Shown here in pieces: positions 55,796 to 64,000 of a stretch of DNA of 64,000 nucleotides. Each line of letters begins with the position of its first letter. Positions within the stretch are counted from its first letter, which is position 1. The stretch spans positions 3,658,001 through 3,722,000 of the forward strand of contig OZ247427.1 of assembly GCA_965232815.1 (NCBI GenBank), given 5' to 3'. The translations under genes and the position numbers were made by a program. The notes under the pieces are model-generated. The model searched no databases and was not told the DNA's origin. It saw nothing but the letters and a program-made list of their open reading frames with translations. This DNA is from Bin87 sp026710825 (lineage in GTDB: Bacteria; Chloroflexota; Dehalococcoidia; Lucifugimonadales; UBA3495).

Positions 55796-57133
55796 TCATG
55801 TCCCCATGTTGGGCCTAACCGTTGCGGCTGAGAGGATCAGATTACCGAACCGGTTGGAACCATCGGCAACCTCGTCCAGTGCGTCCGCCAACCTGTTCAA
55901 ATCCCTGGTGTGCAAACCCACCCTCTCTCGGCTCCTCAACCTGCACCCAAGACCATTGATTTCGGCATCTCGATCCTCGAACAGTCGCCCATCATCGGCG
56001 TAGAACAGCAACGTACTACCGCCGTACATCCAGTCTGCCCAGAATTGAGTTGGGTTTGATTTCTTGAATTGGATGAAATCTGGCAACTCTTCGCCGGCGC
56101 TGTCTTTGGAGGAGTGCTGCGAGACGACCACAACGACCAATCCGAGACTAGACGGTACGAGCCCCCACTCCTCGTGATCTCCCTCGCCGGAAGGTCGGTA
56201 GTCGCCTGCTAAATCCGCACCCATGCGACGCAGTCTTTCCGGTCCGGCAGAGAACCGGTAGGCATCAATCAATGCCCGCGCCACATATGGCAAGAAGATG
56301 GGATACGGGGTGTTTCCTTTGACTAGGTTGGACCCGTGCAAAGTGCTTTTGGCGGAAAACATCGTTGTCGGCTCGGCATAGTACCGGCTGTCCTTGTGGA
56401 CGTTGCTAACCAGCCCGTAAGTGTGAGTGTAGCGTTCCAGGATGTGCTCCACCTTGGGCGCATCGATACCCATTGCCCGCAACCGTGGATTCACGCCGGA
56501 CTCCCCGAATCGCCGAACTATTTCCGCTTTATGTTCCGGCGCCAACTGCTCGTACAGGTTGGTCAAGGAGTGACTGGGCGTCACGGTCCGTTCGGACCGA
56601 ATCCAATACGCTTTGAGCGCGGTTTCTGTCGCCGTGAACAGGAACAACAGCGGCGGCATAATTTCTTTGAGGGTTTCGGGCAACCGCCTTGTAGGCATCA
56701 ATATCCAGAACTTTTCGAGGTATTCCTCAGCAAATTCAGTCATAAGGTCGGGGTCGCCATATTGGTCTATGACGGTTGCGTCCTGGACGGTCCCCTCGGA
56801 GGTGGGAAACAATATTCCTTCACTCTGGCGGATAGCGCCCGGATACTGCAAGGACACCCATCGTTTGCCGGTACTCCGATGCCCCAGTATCTGTGCATAT
56901 TTCCGTTGGACGTCGCCGCTTTCCGCACCTGTGGGCGGGACGTGAGCCGGCTTTTGGTTGGAGGTATCAAGCCATACGCGTTCCGAAACTTGTTTGCCAC
57001 AAACGGTGCAGGCGAATGCGATGTGGTGTTGGGACGCGGCAGAGAGCCACGGGATGCCCAAACGGTAGGTCTCGTACGATATTGGTTCCAATTCTCGCTG
57101 TTCGCCGCATTGATGGCATCTGCCCTGCGTCAT
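55796..57133 (-). CDS. Hypothetical zinc-ribbon protein with possible HEPN-like region
   Basis: A 445-residue protein. Residues 1-45 hold a zinc ribbon, CHQCGEQ and CTVCGKQ. The middle (about 165-215) reads LLFLFTATETALKAYWIRSE...TPSHSLTNLYEQL, which resembles the first helices of HEPN-type domains. No R-x4-H motif was found, so RNase activity is not supported. The rest is unknown. ATG 57133 was preferred to an upstream frame start. It lies at the edge of the defence region. Confidence 0.6.
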   Translation of the reverse strand: MTQGRCHQCGEQRELEPISYETYRLGIPWLSAASQHHIAFACTVCGKQVSERVWLDTSNQKPAHVPPTGAESGDVQRKYAQILGHRSTGKRWVSLQYPGAIRQSEGILFPTSEGTVQDATVIDQYGDPDLMTEFAEEYLEKFWILMPTRRLPETLKEIMPPLLFLFTATETALKAYWIRSERTVTPSHSLTNLYEQLAPEHKAEIVRRFGESGVNPRLRAMGIDAPKVEHILERYTHTYGLVSNVHKDSRYYAEPTTMFSAKSTLHGSNLVKGNTPYPIFLPYVARALIDAYRFSAGPERLRRMGADLAGDYRPSGEGDHEEWGLVPSSLGLVVVVVSQHSSKDSAGEELPDFIQFKKSNPTQFWADWMYGGSTLLFYADDGRLFEDRDAEINGLGCRLRSRERVGLHTRDLNRLADALDEVADGSNRFGNLILSAATVRPNMGT

Positions 57134-57362
57134 AGGTATCCCCGTTTCTGTTAGTCGGAGCGTTTTGAGCCGTAGTCTGGCGGCTGTTTCATGAGCATCT
57201 TTGGCTCGGGGGTTAATCAAGTGCTGGAAACTCCCCGCGCCTGACCAACATTTTGGTGAAGAGGAGCGCCAAGCTTGTATCCGAGCAGTATGGGAATGGA
57301 GGAAGAGAGAGCAAATTTGCGTTATCCAACAATTGGCGCAAATGCCTCACGAATTGACGATG

Positions 57363-58718
57363 TCAACCGATCGGCGGCGCCTGGTTCAACCCGGCTATCC
57401 GCTCGCACCACTGCGCCGCGCCCAGGATCCTACCCTCCTGCGCCCACGGTCCTCCGAACTGCACCGCCATGGGCATCCCCAGCTCGCTCAGGCCCGTCGA
57501 TACCACCACCGTGGGCAGGCCGGCCGCCGTCCACGGCGCCTGGAACGCCGCATCGCCGGTGGTGTTCAGGTCACGGGGAGCCGGCGCGGGTATCGCCGGC
57601 GTCATCACGACGTCGACCCTGGCGACCATCTCGCTCATGTCGGCGCGGAACTGACGCCGCAGCCGCTGGGCCTTCAGGTACGCCGACGTCGGCATGATCA
57701 TGCCCATCTCCATGCCGGCGCGGATTCGCGAGCCGTAGTCGGCGGCGCGGATGCGGTGATTGACCCCGTGGACTCCCGAGCACTCGACGTTCGACACGAT
57801 GCGCTGGGAGCTGTGGATTATGGCGAAGCTGTCGGGCAAGGGTATTTCCTCGACTTCAGCTCCGGCTTCCGCCAGTTGATTGGCCGCGGCCTCGGTGTGC
57901 GCCCATATTTCCGGCGTGGCATAGTCCTGGAAGTACTGCCGCACCAGCCCGATGCGCGGGGGCCGGTCATGCTCGGCCATCTGCGCGCTGAAGTCGGGCA
58001 CAGGTTCGCGCAGGCTGCCGGGATCATTGTCGTCCGCCCCGCTGAGGACGGTCAGCATCAGCGCGGCATCGGCCACCGTTCGGGTCAGGATGCCCACATG
58101 GTCCAGCGACCAGCTCAACGGGGCCACCCCGTAGCGTGAGATGCGCCCGTAGGTGGCCTTCACGCCGACGATGCCGTTGTAGGCTGCTGGCCGGCAGGTG
58201 GACCCGCCGGTCTGCGAACCGAGGGCAGCCGGAACCATCCGCGCCGCCACCGCCGCAGACGACCCGCTGCTGGAGCCGCCGGGGGTGTGCTCCAGGTTCC
58301 AGGGGTTGCGCGTCGGTGAGGGGTCGCCCGAGGCGAACTCGGTGGTGACCGCCTTGCCCAGGATGATCCCACCGGCCGCCTTGATTTTGGCCACCGTTGT
58401 CGCATCGAAGTCGGGCACGAAATCGGCGTTCACCTTCGAACCGCAGGCGGTGAGCATACCCTCGGTGTAGAAGATGTCCTTCAGGCCCACGGGTACGCCG
58501 TGGATCAGTCCGAGCGGGTCGCCCCGTTGGACCTCGGCCTCCCGCTCTCGGGCCGCCGACAACACGGCGTCGCGGTCGATGGTGACCCACGCCCGCAGGT
58601 CGCCGTCCAGCGCGTCGATGCGCGTCAGCAGCGACTCGGCCAGCGCCACCGGCGACAGGGTCCCTTCGCGAATCTGCGCGGCGGCTTCTGCCACCGAAAG
58701 CTCGTGGAGTTCAGGCAT
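57363..58718 (-). CDS. Amidase (amidase-signature family)
   Basis: A 451-residue amidohydrolase. The catalytic Lys is Lys80 (GVPVGLKDIFYTEG), the cis-Ser lies in TPGGSSSGSSAAVAA (around 149-150) and the nucleophile Ser is in GSQTGGSTCRPA (Ser173). It is related to GatA, but no gatB or gatC is nearby and the C-terminal part is typical of stand-alone amidases acting on small amides. AGGTTG precedes the ATG. Together with the CocE hydrolase and the dioxygenase it fits a lifestyle on diverse organic compounds. Confidence 0.9.
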   Translation of the reverse strand: MPELHELSVAEAAAQIREGTLSPVALAESLLTRIDALDGDLRAWVTIDRDAVLSAAREREAEVQRGDPLGLIHGVPVGLKDIFYTEGMLTACGSKVNADFVPDFDATTVAKIKAAGGIILGKAVTTEFASGDPSPTRNPWNLEHTPGGSSSGSSAAVAARMVPAALGSQTGGSTCRPAAYNGIVGVKATYGRISRYGVAPLSWSLDHVGILTRTVADAALMLTVLSGADDNDPGSLREPVPDFSAQMAEHDRPPRIGLVRQYFQDYATPEIWAHTEAAANQLAEAGAEVEEIPLPDSFAIIHSSQRIVSNVECSGVHGVNHRIRAADYGSRIRAGMEMGMIMPTSAYLKAQRLRRQFRADMSEMVARVDVVMTPAIPAPAPRDLNTTGDAAFQAPWTAAGLPTVVVSTGLSELGMPMAVQFGGPWAQEGRILGAAQWCERIAGLNQAPPIG

Positions 58719-59068
58719 GATTCAACCTCGTGGGCGGCGGCGCTGGCCGAACTGGGCGATGTCTCTCCGGCGCAGATCCTGGTATCCGATCCAAGTCTTT
58801 GCTCTGGGTCATGTTGCTGAAACGCCAGCACGGGTGGGAGTACCAAGCCGCAAGATACTCTGCTGACACGTGGCTGTCCAGAACTGGTTGAGTCTCACGC
58901 CCACTCGCTTCCCGTCAAACAGTCATTGCGAGGGAAGAGCCGCAATCTGGTTGCTGGTGAGAGCCGTGTTTCAGGTAACGTGAACGCTATAGCGCAGAGT
59001 TCCACGCGATAACAAAATGGGCACGCGTGAGGTCCATTGCCTTTCGGCGCTTTTGTTGGGCCGCTCGG
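58719..59068. other. Intergenic stretch
   Basis: About 350 nt between the amidase and HAD genes. Nothing beyond a presumed amidase promoter can be supported. Confidence 0.4.
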
Positions 59069-59905
59069 TTAAGGCTCAAGGGATGCCATCAGATATGTAG
59101 GTCTGTCCGTCTCGGGGAGCCTGGACGGATCGGCAATCGCGACCCCAGTTCCCATCAACACCGACGCTATTCCCACTTGATTGGCTCCTCTGATGTCAGT
59201 GCCCGGCGTATCTCCGATCATCACCGCATCTCGGGTACCGGAGCGGCGGAACGCCTCTTCGAACATGGCGGGATGAGGCTTGCCCAACCGACTGAACACG
59301 AGGTCGTTCCGGGCAGGATACCGGAGCGCGATGGCGGCCTCGAACATCAACGCCACAGCGCCGCTGGCAAAGCCGAAGCCTTCTCCTTCCGGATATATCA
59401 CGTCCGGGTTCGGTAGCACGAGGTGAGGCGTCTCGCCCTGGTCTATCTTCCGGAACAAGTTCGTCAGAACCGTCCCGGTGGCCTCCAGAAACGGGAAGCC
59501 CAATTGGTCGCCGATCACCAGCACATCGAAATCATCCTCAAACGAAACCGCCTCCCCGCCAGCAGCTCGGACGTAGTCAGCGCTGTCTTCCGTTCCCAAC
59601 ACGACGCATCTCGAACCGGCGATGGCAAGATCTGAAAAATGGCCGGATAGCAGGGTCCCTGCGGTTATGATTCGGTCGGCGTCAATGTCCAACGCCAGTT
59701 CCCGGTACCGTCTTGCACGGGTCTCGGGAAGCGCAGAGGCATCGTTGGTCAAAACGAAATAGGGCTTGTTCAGCGAATTGAGCCGGTCAATGGCCTCCGG
59801 AGCTCCCGGAACGGCGCCAGGCCACCGGGCCAGGACGCCGTCGGAATCGAACAGGAGCACCTCGAACTTGCGGGGCAATCCATCCAGCGTGATCGATTGG
59901 GCCAT
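59069..59905 (-). CDS. HAD-IIA family hydrolase
   Basis: A 278-residue phosphatase of the NagD/PGP type. The motif I FDSDGVL has nucleophile Asp20 and acid-base Asp22, motif II is VLTNDAS, and the C-terminal KPHPAMFEEAF with MIGDTPGTDIRGANQVGI supplies motifs III and IV. The substrate is a small phosphorylated metabolite, not predictable. The start ATG 59905 follows an AGGTGA that also forms the stop of the upstream 66-residue gene, so the genes form an operon. Confidence 0.9.
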   Translation of the reverse strand: MAQSITLDGLPRKFEVLLFDSDGVLARWPGAVPGAPEAIDRLNSLNKPYFVLTNDASALPETRARRYRELALDIDADRIITAGTLLSGHFSDLAIAGSRCVVLGTEDSADYVRAAGGEAVSFEDDFDVLVIGDQLGFPFLEATGTVLTNLFRKIDQGETPHLVLPNPDVIYPEGEGFGFASGAVALMFEAAIALRYPARNDLVFSRLGKPHPAMFEEAFRRSGTRDAVMIGDTPGTDIRGANQVGIASVLMGTGVAIADPSRLPETDRPTYLMASLEP

Positions 59906-59912
59906 GGTTGGT

Positions 59913-60113
59913 TCACCTACGGTTCGTTTCGCGCCTACCAATATAAGATAGCCCCCACAAGGCGTCGATGAAGTCCTCGAACCAACCGGAGTGGGCCTCG
60001 GTCGTCGGGTTTGCAGACGGGCGATTGAAGATCACCAGATGAAGTAGTCGGGGCAGCCACGAATACTCGGTTGCGATGATGGGGGTTGTGAATTGAGGTG
60101 GGGTGTTGACCAT
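59913..60113 (-). CDS. Small hypothetical protein in HAD operon
   Basis: 66 residues (MVNTPPQFTTPIIATEY...). The stop TGA is embedded in the ribosome site of the HAD gene 7 nt downstream, good evidence for a translated gene. The N-terminus resembles the small gene at 55399-55597. No domain is recognised. Confidence 0.6.
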   Translation of the reverse strand: MVNTPPQFTTPIIATEYSWLPRLLHLVIFNRPSANPTTEAHSGWFEDFIDALWGLSYIGRRETNRR

Positions 60114-60149
60114 GTTGGAGGACCCGCCAGGAGTCGTCGGTGGCTTTTC

Positions 60150-60296
60150 TTACAGGGTGAAGAAAATTCCTGCCTGGCCGACGGTTACGCTCCAGATCGG
60201 CAGTCTTTCCGTGCTGCCCGGGGTCTTCAGGATCTCGCTGGCCTTGCGAAGCACGAGACCGGTTGCGCCGCGGAACAGGTTCTTGAGTGTTGCCAT
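60150..60296 (-). CDS. Small hypothetical protein (48 aa)
   Basis: MATLKNLFRGATGLVLRKASEILKTPG...AGIFFTL, with AGGAGG 7 nt before the ATG. Residues 1-24 can form an amphipathic helix. It is 36 nt upstream of the 66-residue gene, in the same orientation, so it probably heads the three-gene operon with the HAD hydrolase. Confidence 0.55.
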   Translation of the reverse strand: MATLKNLFRGATGLVLRKASEILKTPGSTERLPIWSVTVGQAGIFFTL

Positions 60297-60724
60297 TTGG
60301 GGGCCTCCTGAATGGCGGGCCGATCCCAATGGCTTGCCTGAGGCGCGCCGAAGAGATCGGCTGCGCCGGGTGTGTGACCGGTGGTCCCTGTCATGGTTGG
60401 GTGTGAAGCTGCCAGCTTTTTCTGGGATGGGTCTAGGAACCAAATCAGTCCCAGTAATGCTAGTGAATCGGGGAACGCGGTTGGTGTTGAACAAGACCCT
60501 CAAAACGCGTGCTGTGAGGGCTTCTGCCGGCGCTAAAGGGGGAAAGGTGTCTTTATCGCCCTTTTTGGTCTCACAGCTCGTATCTGTGGCCTGTATGGGC
60601 ATTTCTCAGGCTGGTCAGGCTCGTCGCATAATGAATGTGTGGGCTGACGCTTTCCGACGATGAATCAGGTATTCGCGGCGAAACATTCAGGCGCGAAGAT
60701 GGCATGGCGTAGCTGGAGCCGGCA
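60297..60724. other. Intergenic stretch upstream of the small-gene operon
   Basis: It holds the second copy of the 35-nt motif and presumably divergent promoters for the 48-residue gene and the gene at 60725. No further gene is seen. Confidence 0.45.
60572..60606. repeat. 35-nt motif, copy 2
   Basis: 28 of 35 bases are identical to 55711-55745. It lies about 275 nt upstream of the 48-residue gene. Confidence 0.5.
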
Positions 60725-61195
60725 ATGGATCGTGGGAAGTGGTCACAGCAGGGTGTTCCGCACCGGGGATGGGTATTCCAGTTCCTGGAGGATCTGGGCG
60801 ACCTTGACGGAACGTGCGAGATGTGCGAGACGCAGTCAATCCGGTATGTCCACTACATGGCGCACCCGGATTACGATGATGTGCTCGGGGTGGGTAGTGT
60901 GTGCGCCGGGCACATGGAGGAAGATTACGCCGCGGCTCGGGAACGCGAGAAACAGGCCAGGTCCAGGTTCAATCGTCGAGTGCGCTGGCTGGAAGCCAGG
61001 TGGCGAGTTTCAGCGAGGGGTAATCACTACCTGAACCGCAACGGGTTCAATGTCGTCGTGCACCGACGGTCGGGCCTTTGGGCATACCGGATAGAGGAAC
61101 GGGTGACGGGGGAGTGGTGGAGTGATTCCGGATTCTCCTCGGAGAACGACGCCAAGCTCGCTGCGTTCGAAACCTACGCGGGTCAGCAGGGATAG
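60725..61195 (+). CDS. Hypothetical protein with a Cys/His cluster
   Basis: A 156-residue protein. CEMCETQ near residue 31, HYMAHPDY near 43 and VGSVCAGHMEEDY near 57 form a likely zinc site, followed by a basic coiled-coil-like segment AAREREKQARSRFNRRVRWLEARW and a C-terminal half with Trp-rich strands (RRSGLWAYRIEERVTGEWWSDSG). It is not recognised as a characterised enzyme. The start codon is uncertain. Confidence 0.55.
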   Translation: MDRGKWSQQGVPHRGWVFQFLEDLGDLDGTCEMCETQSIRYVHYMAHPDYDDVLGVGSVCAGHMEEDYAAAREREKQARSRFNRRVRWLEARWRVSARGNHYLNRNGFNVVVHRRSGLWAYRIEERVTGEWWSDSGFSSENDAKLAAFETYAGQQG

Positions 61196-61270
61196 GAGTT
61201 GCGTTGGTTTCCCTGTGCTTGGGTATTGAACTGGTTTCGCCATCAGTGGCGAGGAGCGGTCGGCCCAAAA

Positions 61271-61360
61271 ATAAATCCCCGCATACGCGGGGCGATCGAT
61301 TGGGCGGTGGTGGTCGGGCGGTCGCAGGAAGGAAAATCCTCGCACCTGCGGGGCGTTTTG
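61271..61360 (-). CRISPR. Two-repeat type I-E-like CRISPR relic
   Basis: Palindromic cores CCCCGCATACGCGGGG (61277-61292) and CCTCGCACCTGCGGGG (61338-61353) are spaced exactly 61 nt apart. They share flanks (AAATCC before, CG after) and read GCGGGGAT in the reverse strand, like type I-E repeats with a 28-29 nt repeat and 32-33 nt spacer. Only two diverged repeats remain and no cas gene is in the window. Chance or a pair of hairpins is possible. Confidence 0.4.
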
Positions 61361-61378
61361 TTGGTGGGATGGATGTGA

Positions 61379-61411
61379 ACGACCTCACGGGAATGGATCC
61401 CGTGAGGTCGT
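61379..61411. terminator. Long perfect hairpin
   Basis: A 14-bp perfect stem (ACGACCTCACGGGA with its complement) closes a 5-nt loop. It lies between a plus-strand gene and the convergent lipoprotein gene, so it is probably a bidirectional terminator. Confidence 0.65.
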
Positions 61412-61450
61412 ATCGCGTTGGTTCTGGCAGTCACTTGCGGCTTTGGAAAA

Positions 61451-62474
61451 TCAGTTGCCGGGGATGTTGCATGCTGGTTGGCTCTGGTCTTGAACGATGA
61501 TGTCGTCCCTGTCGCAAAAGCTTCCCAGTGGCTCGATGAGGATGGGCCCGAGAGGCTCTACGTTCACGAACCCGCTACGGGTGCTTATGAAGATGTACCT
61601 GGCCTCGAGCCGGTATGCCTTGACTATTCGTAAGCGGTCTCCTGTTTCGGGATTGGTCCAGTCGCCTTGGTAAACATTCATGTTGAATGTCGCCCTCACC
61701 ACGGGGATTTGCGGGTGAAGTGCTTGGACATGGCCGCATACCGATGTCACGAACCTGGGATTGTTGCCGAACATTTCCCAATCCAGTTCTTGCGCCCTCT
61801 CGATAGTGGCATTGGCGAATGCTTTTCCCAAGGGGTGTTCTTTAATCAGGTCGGGATACCGTTGTGTTGGCAAGTCCCACTCGATTCGGTCCAGGATTCC
61901 CTGTGGCGTTGATTCGTGCAGGAATGGTTCTCTGTGATTTTGAAACTCACAATCCTCGGGCGTGGTCCATTCGATAGGTCCGGCCGGCGGGAGGAACTGG
62001 TCGTAGTCAGCTTGGCTCAACAGTTTCCAGTACGGCGTGTCCGGCGGTCGCGGCGTGTTGGTGGGCGTTCGGGACCGGGGTGGGCGTCGGAGTTGGCCGT
62101 GCCAGTATTACTGCGCCGTCCTGTTGAGTCAGTTTTGCGCGGGTTGGCGTGGCTACGGGGCTGTCGGTCTCTGGGGTCTGGGTGGCGAATGCGGGCCGCT
62201 CCACAGTCGGATTTTCGCCGTTGTTTTTCGCGGCGCCGGATGAGTCGGCCTCGTTGTTGGAGGGGTTGGCGTTGTTGCTGTTGACCTCCTGGGTGGCGGG
62301 CTGATTTGCTGCAGGTGCCTGCGTAGTGGTGGTCTCCAGGGTGGCGATCGGCTGCGCGGCACTGTTCTGCTGCTCGGTCGTTTCGGTGGAATCTGCTGAA
62401 CTGCAAGCCAGGACCATTGCTGCCGAGATCGCCAGAGCGGCGATGGTGGTCGTCAGCGTCTTCGGGCTTTTCAT
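61451..62474 (-). pseudogene. Lipoprotein gene with one frameshift
   Basis: The first frame (62007-62474) encodes a lipoprotein signal MKSPKTLTTTIAALAISAAMVLAC (Cys24), a Thr/Ser/Asn-rich linker and PTPTPTPVP. The second frame continues from about 62050 as TPTNTPRPPDTPYWKLLSQADYDQFLPP and runs to 61451 with a folded domain (FVTSVCGHVQALHPQIPVVRATFNMNVYQGDW). A single indel near a CCC run joins them into about 340 residues. Alternatively the second part starts at TTG 62020, overlapping the first stop. The function is unknown; it would sit on the outer face of the membrane. Confidence 0.65.
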
Positions 62475-62938
62475 GATGGTTGTGTTCTCCCTGAGTAACT
62501 CTCCTAGTTAGTGGGTGGTCATAAGCTATCGGTTGCTTCTCGGTTAATGGCAGCGGTTACGTCATCGGTTGGGCTCGGCGAAGCTCGAACCAAGCGGTGA
62601 TCACCAAGACCGGAACCGGGCGGCGCCAGTCTGATCTACCGCGCTCGGGTCTTGCCGTGGTGTTTGAGAACTCGCTGCAAGGGTCGAGCCGAGTCAACCA
62701 GAGCCAGAAAATGGGGTGCGCCTCGCGTGAATTCTCCAGCTCCGGGCTTCTACCAAGGGCGCAAGGAACTACGGCGTCGCCGGTACCGGTGAAGAGTCCG
62801 GCGGCGGGGATTGACCCTTTACGTCGTTCGAAGAATTGGACATGGTCCCGCCTCGGCGATTGGAGCACGGGAGGCGGACGGGGGAACGAAGGGCGGCCTG
62901 AAGCAGACGCTTTAACATGGAACCTCCCCACGGGTCCA
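62475..62938. other. Intergenic stretch
   Basis: No supported gene. It should contain the promoter of the minus-strand lipoprotein gene and leads to structured element 2. Confidence 0.4.
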
Positions 62939-63069
62939 GGATAGGCAATCTGCGACAACTGCGAACCCACGCGCGAACGCCGTGAGGAGGCACGAGAAGT
63001 GCCTACCTGTGTCCGTTCGCGCCCAGTGAGCCGCAGTCGGCAGGCGGTAGGGTCCCAGCAGTTGTCGCA
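62939..63069 (+). ncRNA. Structured element 2, candidate novel ncRNA
   Basis: The block GGATAGGC (62939-62946) is followed by a 12-bp perfect outer stem TGCGACAACTGC/GCAGTTGTCGCA (62951-62962 with 63058-63069), ACCC/GGGT, a 9-bp stem GCGCGAACG/CGTTCGCGC (62971-62979 with 63014-63022) enclosing AGG-AGGCAC/GTGCCT-CCT, then TGAG and a side hairpin CCGC/GCGG. The order and the conserved blocks match element 1, while the stems differ in sequence and keep pairing. This covariation favours a functional RNA fold over a simple DNA repeat. The function is unknown. Confidence 0.62.
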
Positions 63070-63159
63070 GGGACAGCCTGTCCACCCGGGAGGGTCGCGT
63101 CAAGAAGCCGCTGTTTGCTAAAGCGGCAAACGGGTCTCCGCTTATAAAGGAGGCTGGCT

Positions 63160-63282
63160 ATGGTCGCCGGGAGTCTGAAAATATCGACAGGCAAGCAGCT
63201 TTATTGTTGTGCGCTCAATTCCGTTCCTGGGTTCACCTCCGCAAACACGTTCGACTCATTCGCCAACCGGTTACCAACGTAG
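63160..63282 (+). CDS. Small ORF after structured element 2
   Basis: 40 residues (MVAGSLKISTGKQLYCCALN...) with AGGAGG 6 nt before the ATG and TTATAA further upstream. Just before it is a hairpin-forming stretch (GCCGCT...AGCGGC, about 63107-63126). The strong ribosome site is the main evidence. No homology is recognised. Confidence 0.4.
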   Translation: MVAGSLKISTGKQLYCCALNSVPGFTSANTFDSFANRLPT

Positions 63283-63753
63283 GACGGCTATTCGGCGCGG
63301 GCGACATTCCCGATCAGAGGAACCGTCGTGGTCTTCCTTAATCCAATACGCTACGAGGCGCGGAGCGGTTCAACGCGGTCGAACATGCCCTCAACGTGAC
63401 ATTGACCAGCGTGCAGACATTGGACACCGATAACAGCGTCGTGCACTAAGCGCATCCTCTCCTATTTTGTTGACTGGCCGTGGATCGACCGGTTGGTGTA
63501 CCACGACGCGAACCCCCGGGTTGGGCTGACTGGCGCCGTACGGACCCGGCCCGGCGGGAGCAACGGACCGAGGAGACGAACCGGCGGAACTGATTGCCAA
63601 TGGTTAGGCGAACCCAAAAGAGCCGGAATAACGGAACCCACGAAAACACAGTACTCTCTGCGTTATGAGAGAGAACTGCGCTCAACCGAAGTTGCGCCGG
63701 ACCAATCACCAGCCCAACAGTACACGAACGAATTTGCAAGGAAGGCAATCCCA
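63283..63753. other. Intergenic stretch
   Basis: About 470 nt in which I see no gene, RNA or repeat that I can support. Confidence 0.4.
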
Positions 63754-64000
63754 ATGCAGCGGCACAGCCCATCAAGTCGAGAATACCCCGTGGAGGTCAT
63801 GAACATATTGGATACCAAGGGAGTTCCCAATAGGAATTTTTTCCTCACGGTTGGGTGCTACTTGCCGGATCACGAGGCGATCATCGTAGTTCGGGAGGGA
63901 GAGGCCGCGTCTGGCAACGGTCCGCAAGATTGGTCAGCGGTGGAAAACATGACACTGAAACTCACCAACCAAGTGGCGCATAGTCCCGACGTCGCTATAA
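63754..64000 (+). CDS. Unknown protein, 3' end outside the window
   Basis: Open frame from ATG 63754 (GGAAGG 8 nt upstream), 82 residues visible: MQRHSPSSREYPVEVMNILD..., then FFLTVGCYLPDHEAIIVVREGEAAS. An internal ATG at 63799 preceded by GGAGG is an alternative start. No domain is recognised in the visible part. Confidence 0.5.
   Translation, partial: MQRHSPSSREYPVEVMNILDTKGVPNRNFFLTVGCYLPDHEAIIVVREGEAASGNGPQDWSAVENMTLKLTNQVAHSPDVAI

Noticed and set aside
62557..62970. Minus-strand reading frame of 137 codons
   Set aside because: The translation is Arg/Pro-rich without domain character, and it overlaps the start of structured element 2.

Overview
This is a GC-rich bacterial window. It looks most like Chloroflexota of the SAR202/Dehalococcoidia type; I infer this from gene content, not from a marker phylogeny. 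The clues are an hspR-grpE-dnaK heat-shock operon, GuaB3, oxidative catabolism genes (Rieske dioxygenase, CocE/NonD hydrolase, acyl-CoA dehydrogenase), a selenocysteine-containing SelD, and a second selenoprotein of the UGSC family. Extended -10 promoters (TGnTATAAT) recur in front of many genes.

Positions 1-24,600 are a compact, well-preserved core region. In order it holds clpC; guaB3; a UGSC selenoprotein gene (in-frame UGA plus a SECIS hairpin) followed by an endonuclease/exonuclease/phosphatase-fold gene and a conserved 357-residue protein; dnaE; a gamma-carbonic anhydrase; a radical SAM gene; a minus-strand catabolic operon (CocE hydrolase, Rieske dioxygenase alpha and beta, orphan gluconate-dehydrogenase-type subunit 3); a divergent plus-strand unit (acyl-CoA dehydrogenase, selD with its own UGA, sulfite-oxidase-like molybdoenzyme); a zinc ribbon gene; hspR-grpE-dnaK behind a HAIR-like operator; and three tRNA genes (Leu-GAG, Cys-GCA, Leu-UAA).

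From about 24,600 to 57,200 the window is an accessory defence and mobile-element region next to the tRNA cluster. It holds an MmeI-like type IIL restriction-modification enzyme, an ApeA-like HEPN protein, a sacsin-type GHKL ATPase with a C-terminal NOV_C (DUF3883) nuclease-like domain, a decayed type III restriction-modification pair, an NYN-domain protein and a truncated pentapeptide-repeat protein. It also holds IS1380, IS1182, IS21 and IS110 elements or fragments. IS21 sits inside IS1182 with a recognisable target duplication. Many genes here carry frameshifts (often at homopolymers) or in-frame nonsense codons, in contrast to the intact core.

From 57,200 to the end, house-keeping-like genes (amidase, HAD-IIA phosphatase) are mixed with small unknown genes, a two-repeat CRISPR-like relic and a frameshifted lipoprotein gene.

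Two elements of about 130 nt (26,118-26,246 and 62,939-63,069) share the same multi-stem architecture and short conserved sequence blocks, while their outer stems differ in sequence but stay paired. They look like copies of an unrecognised structured RNA. These elements and the UGSC/SelD selenoprotein pair are the most interesting items in the window.
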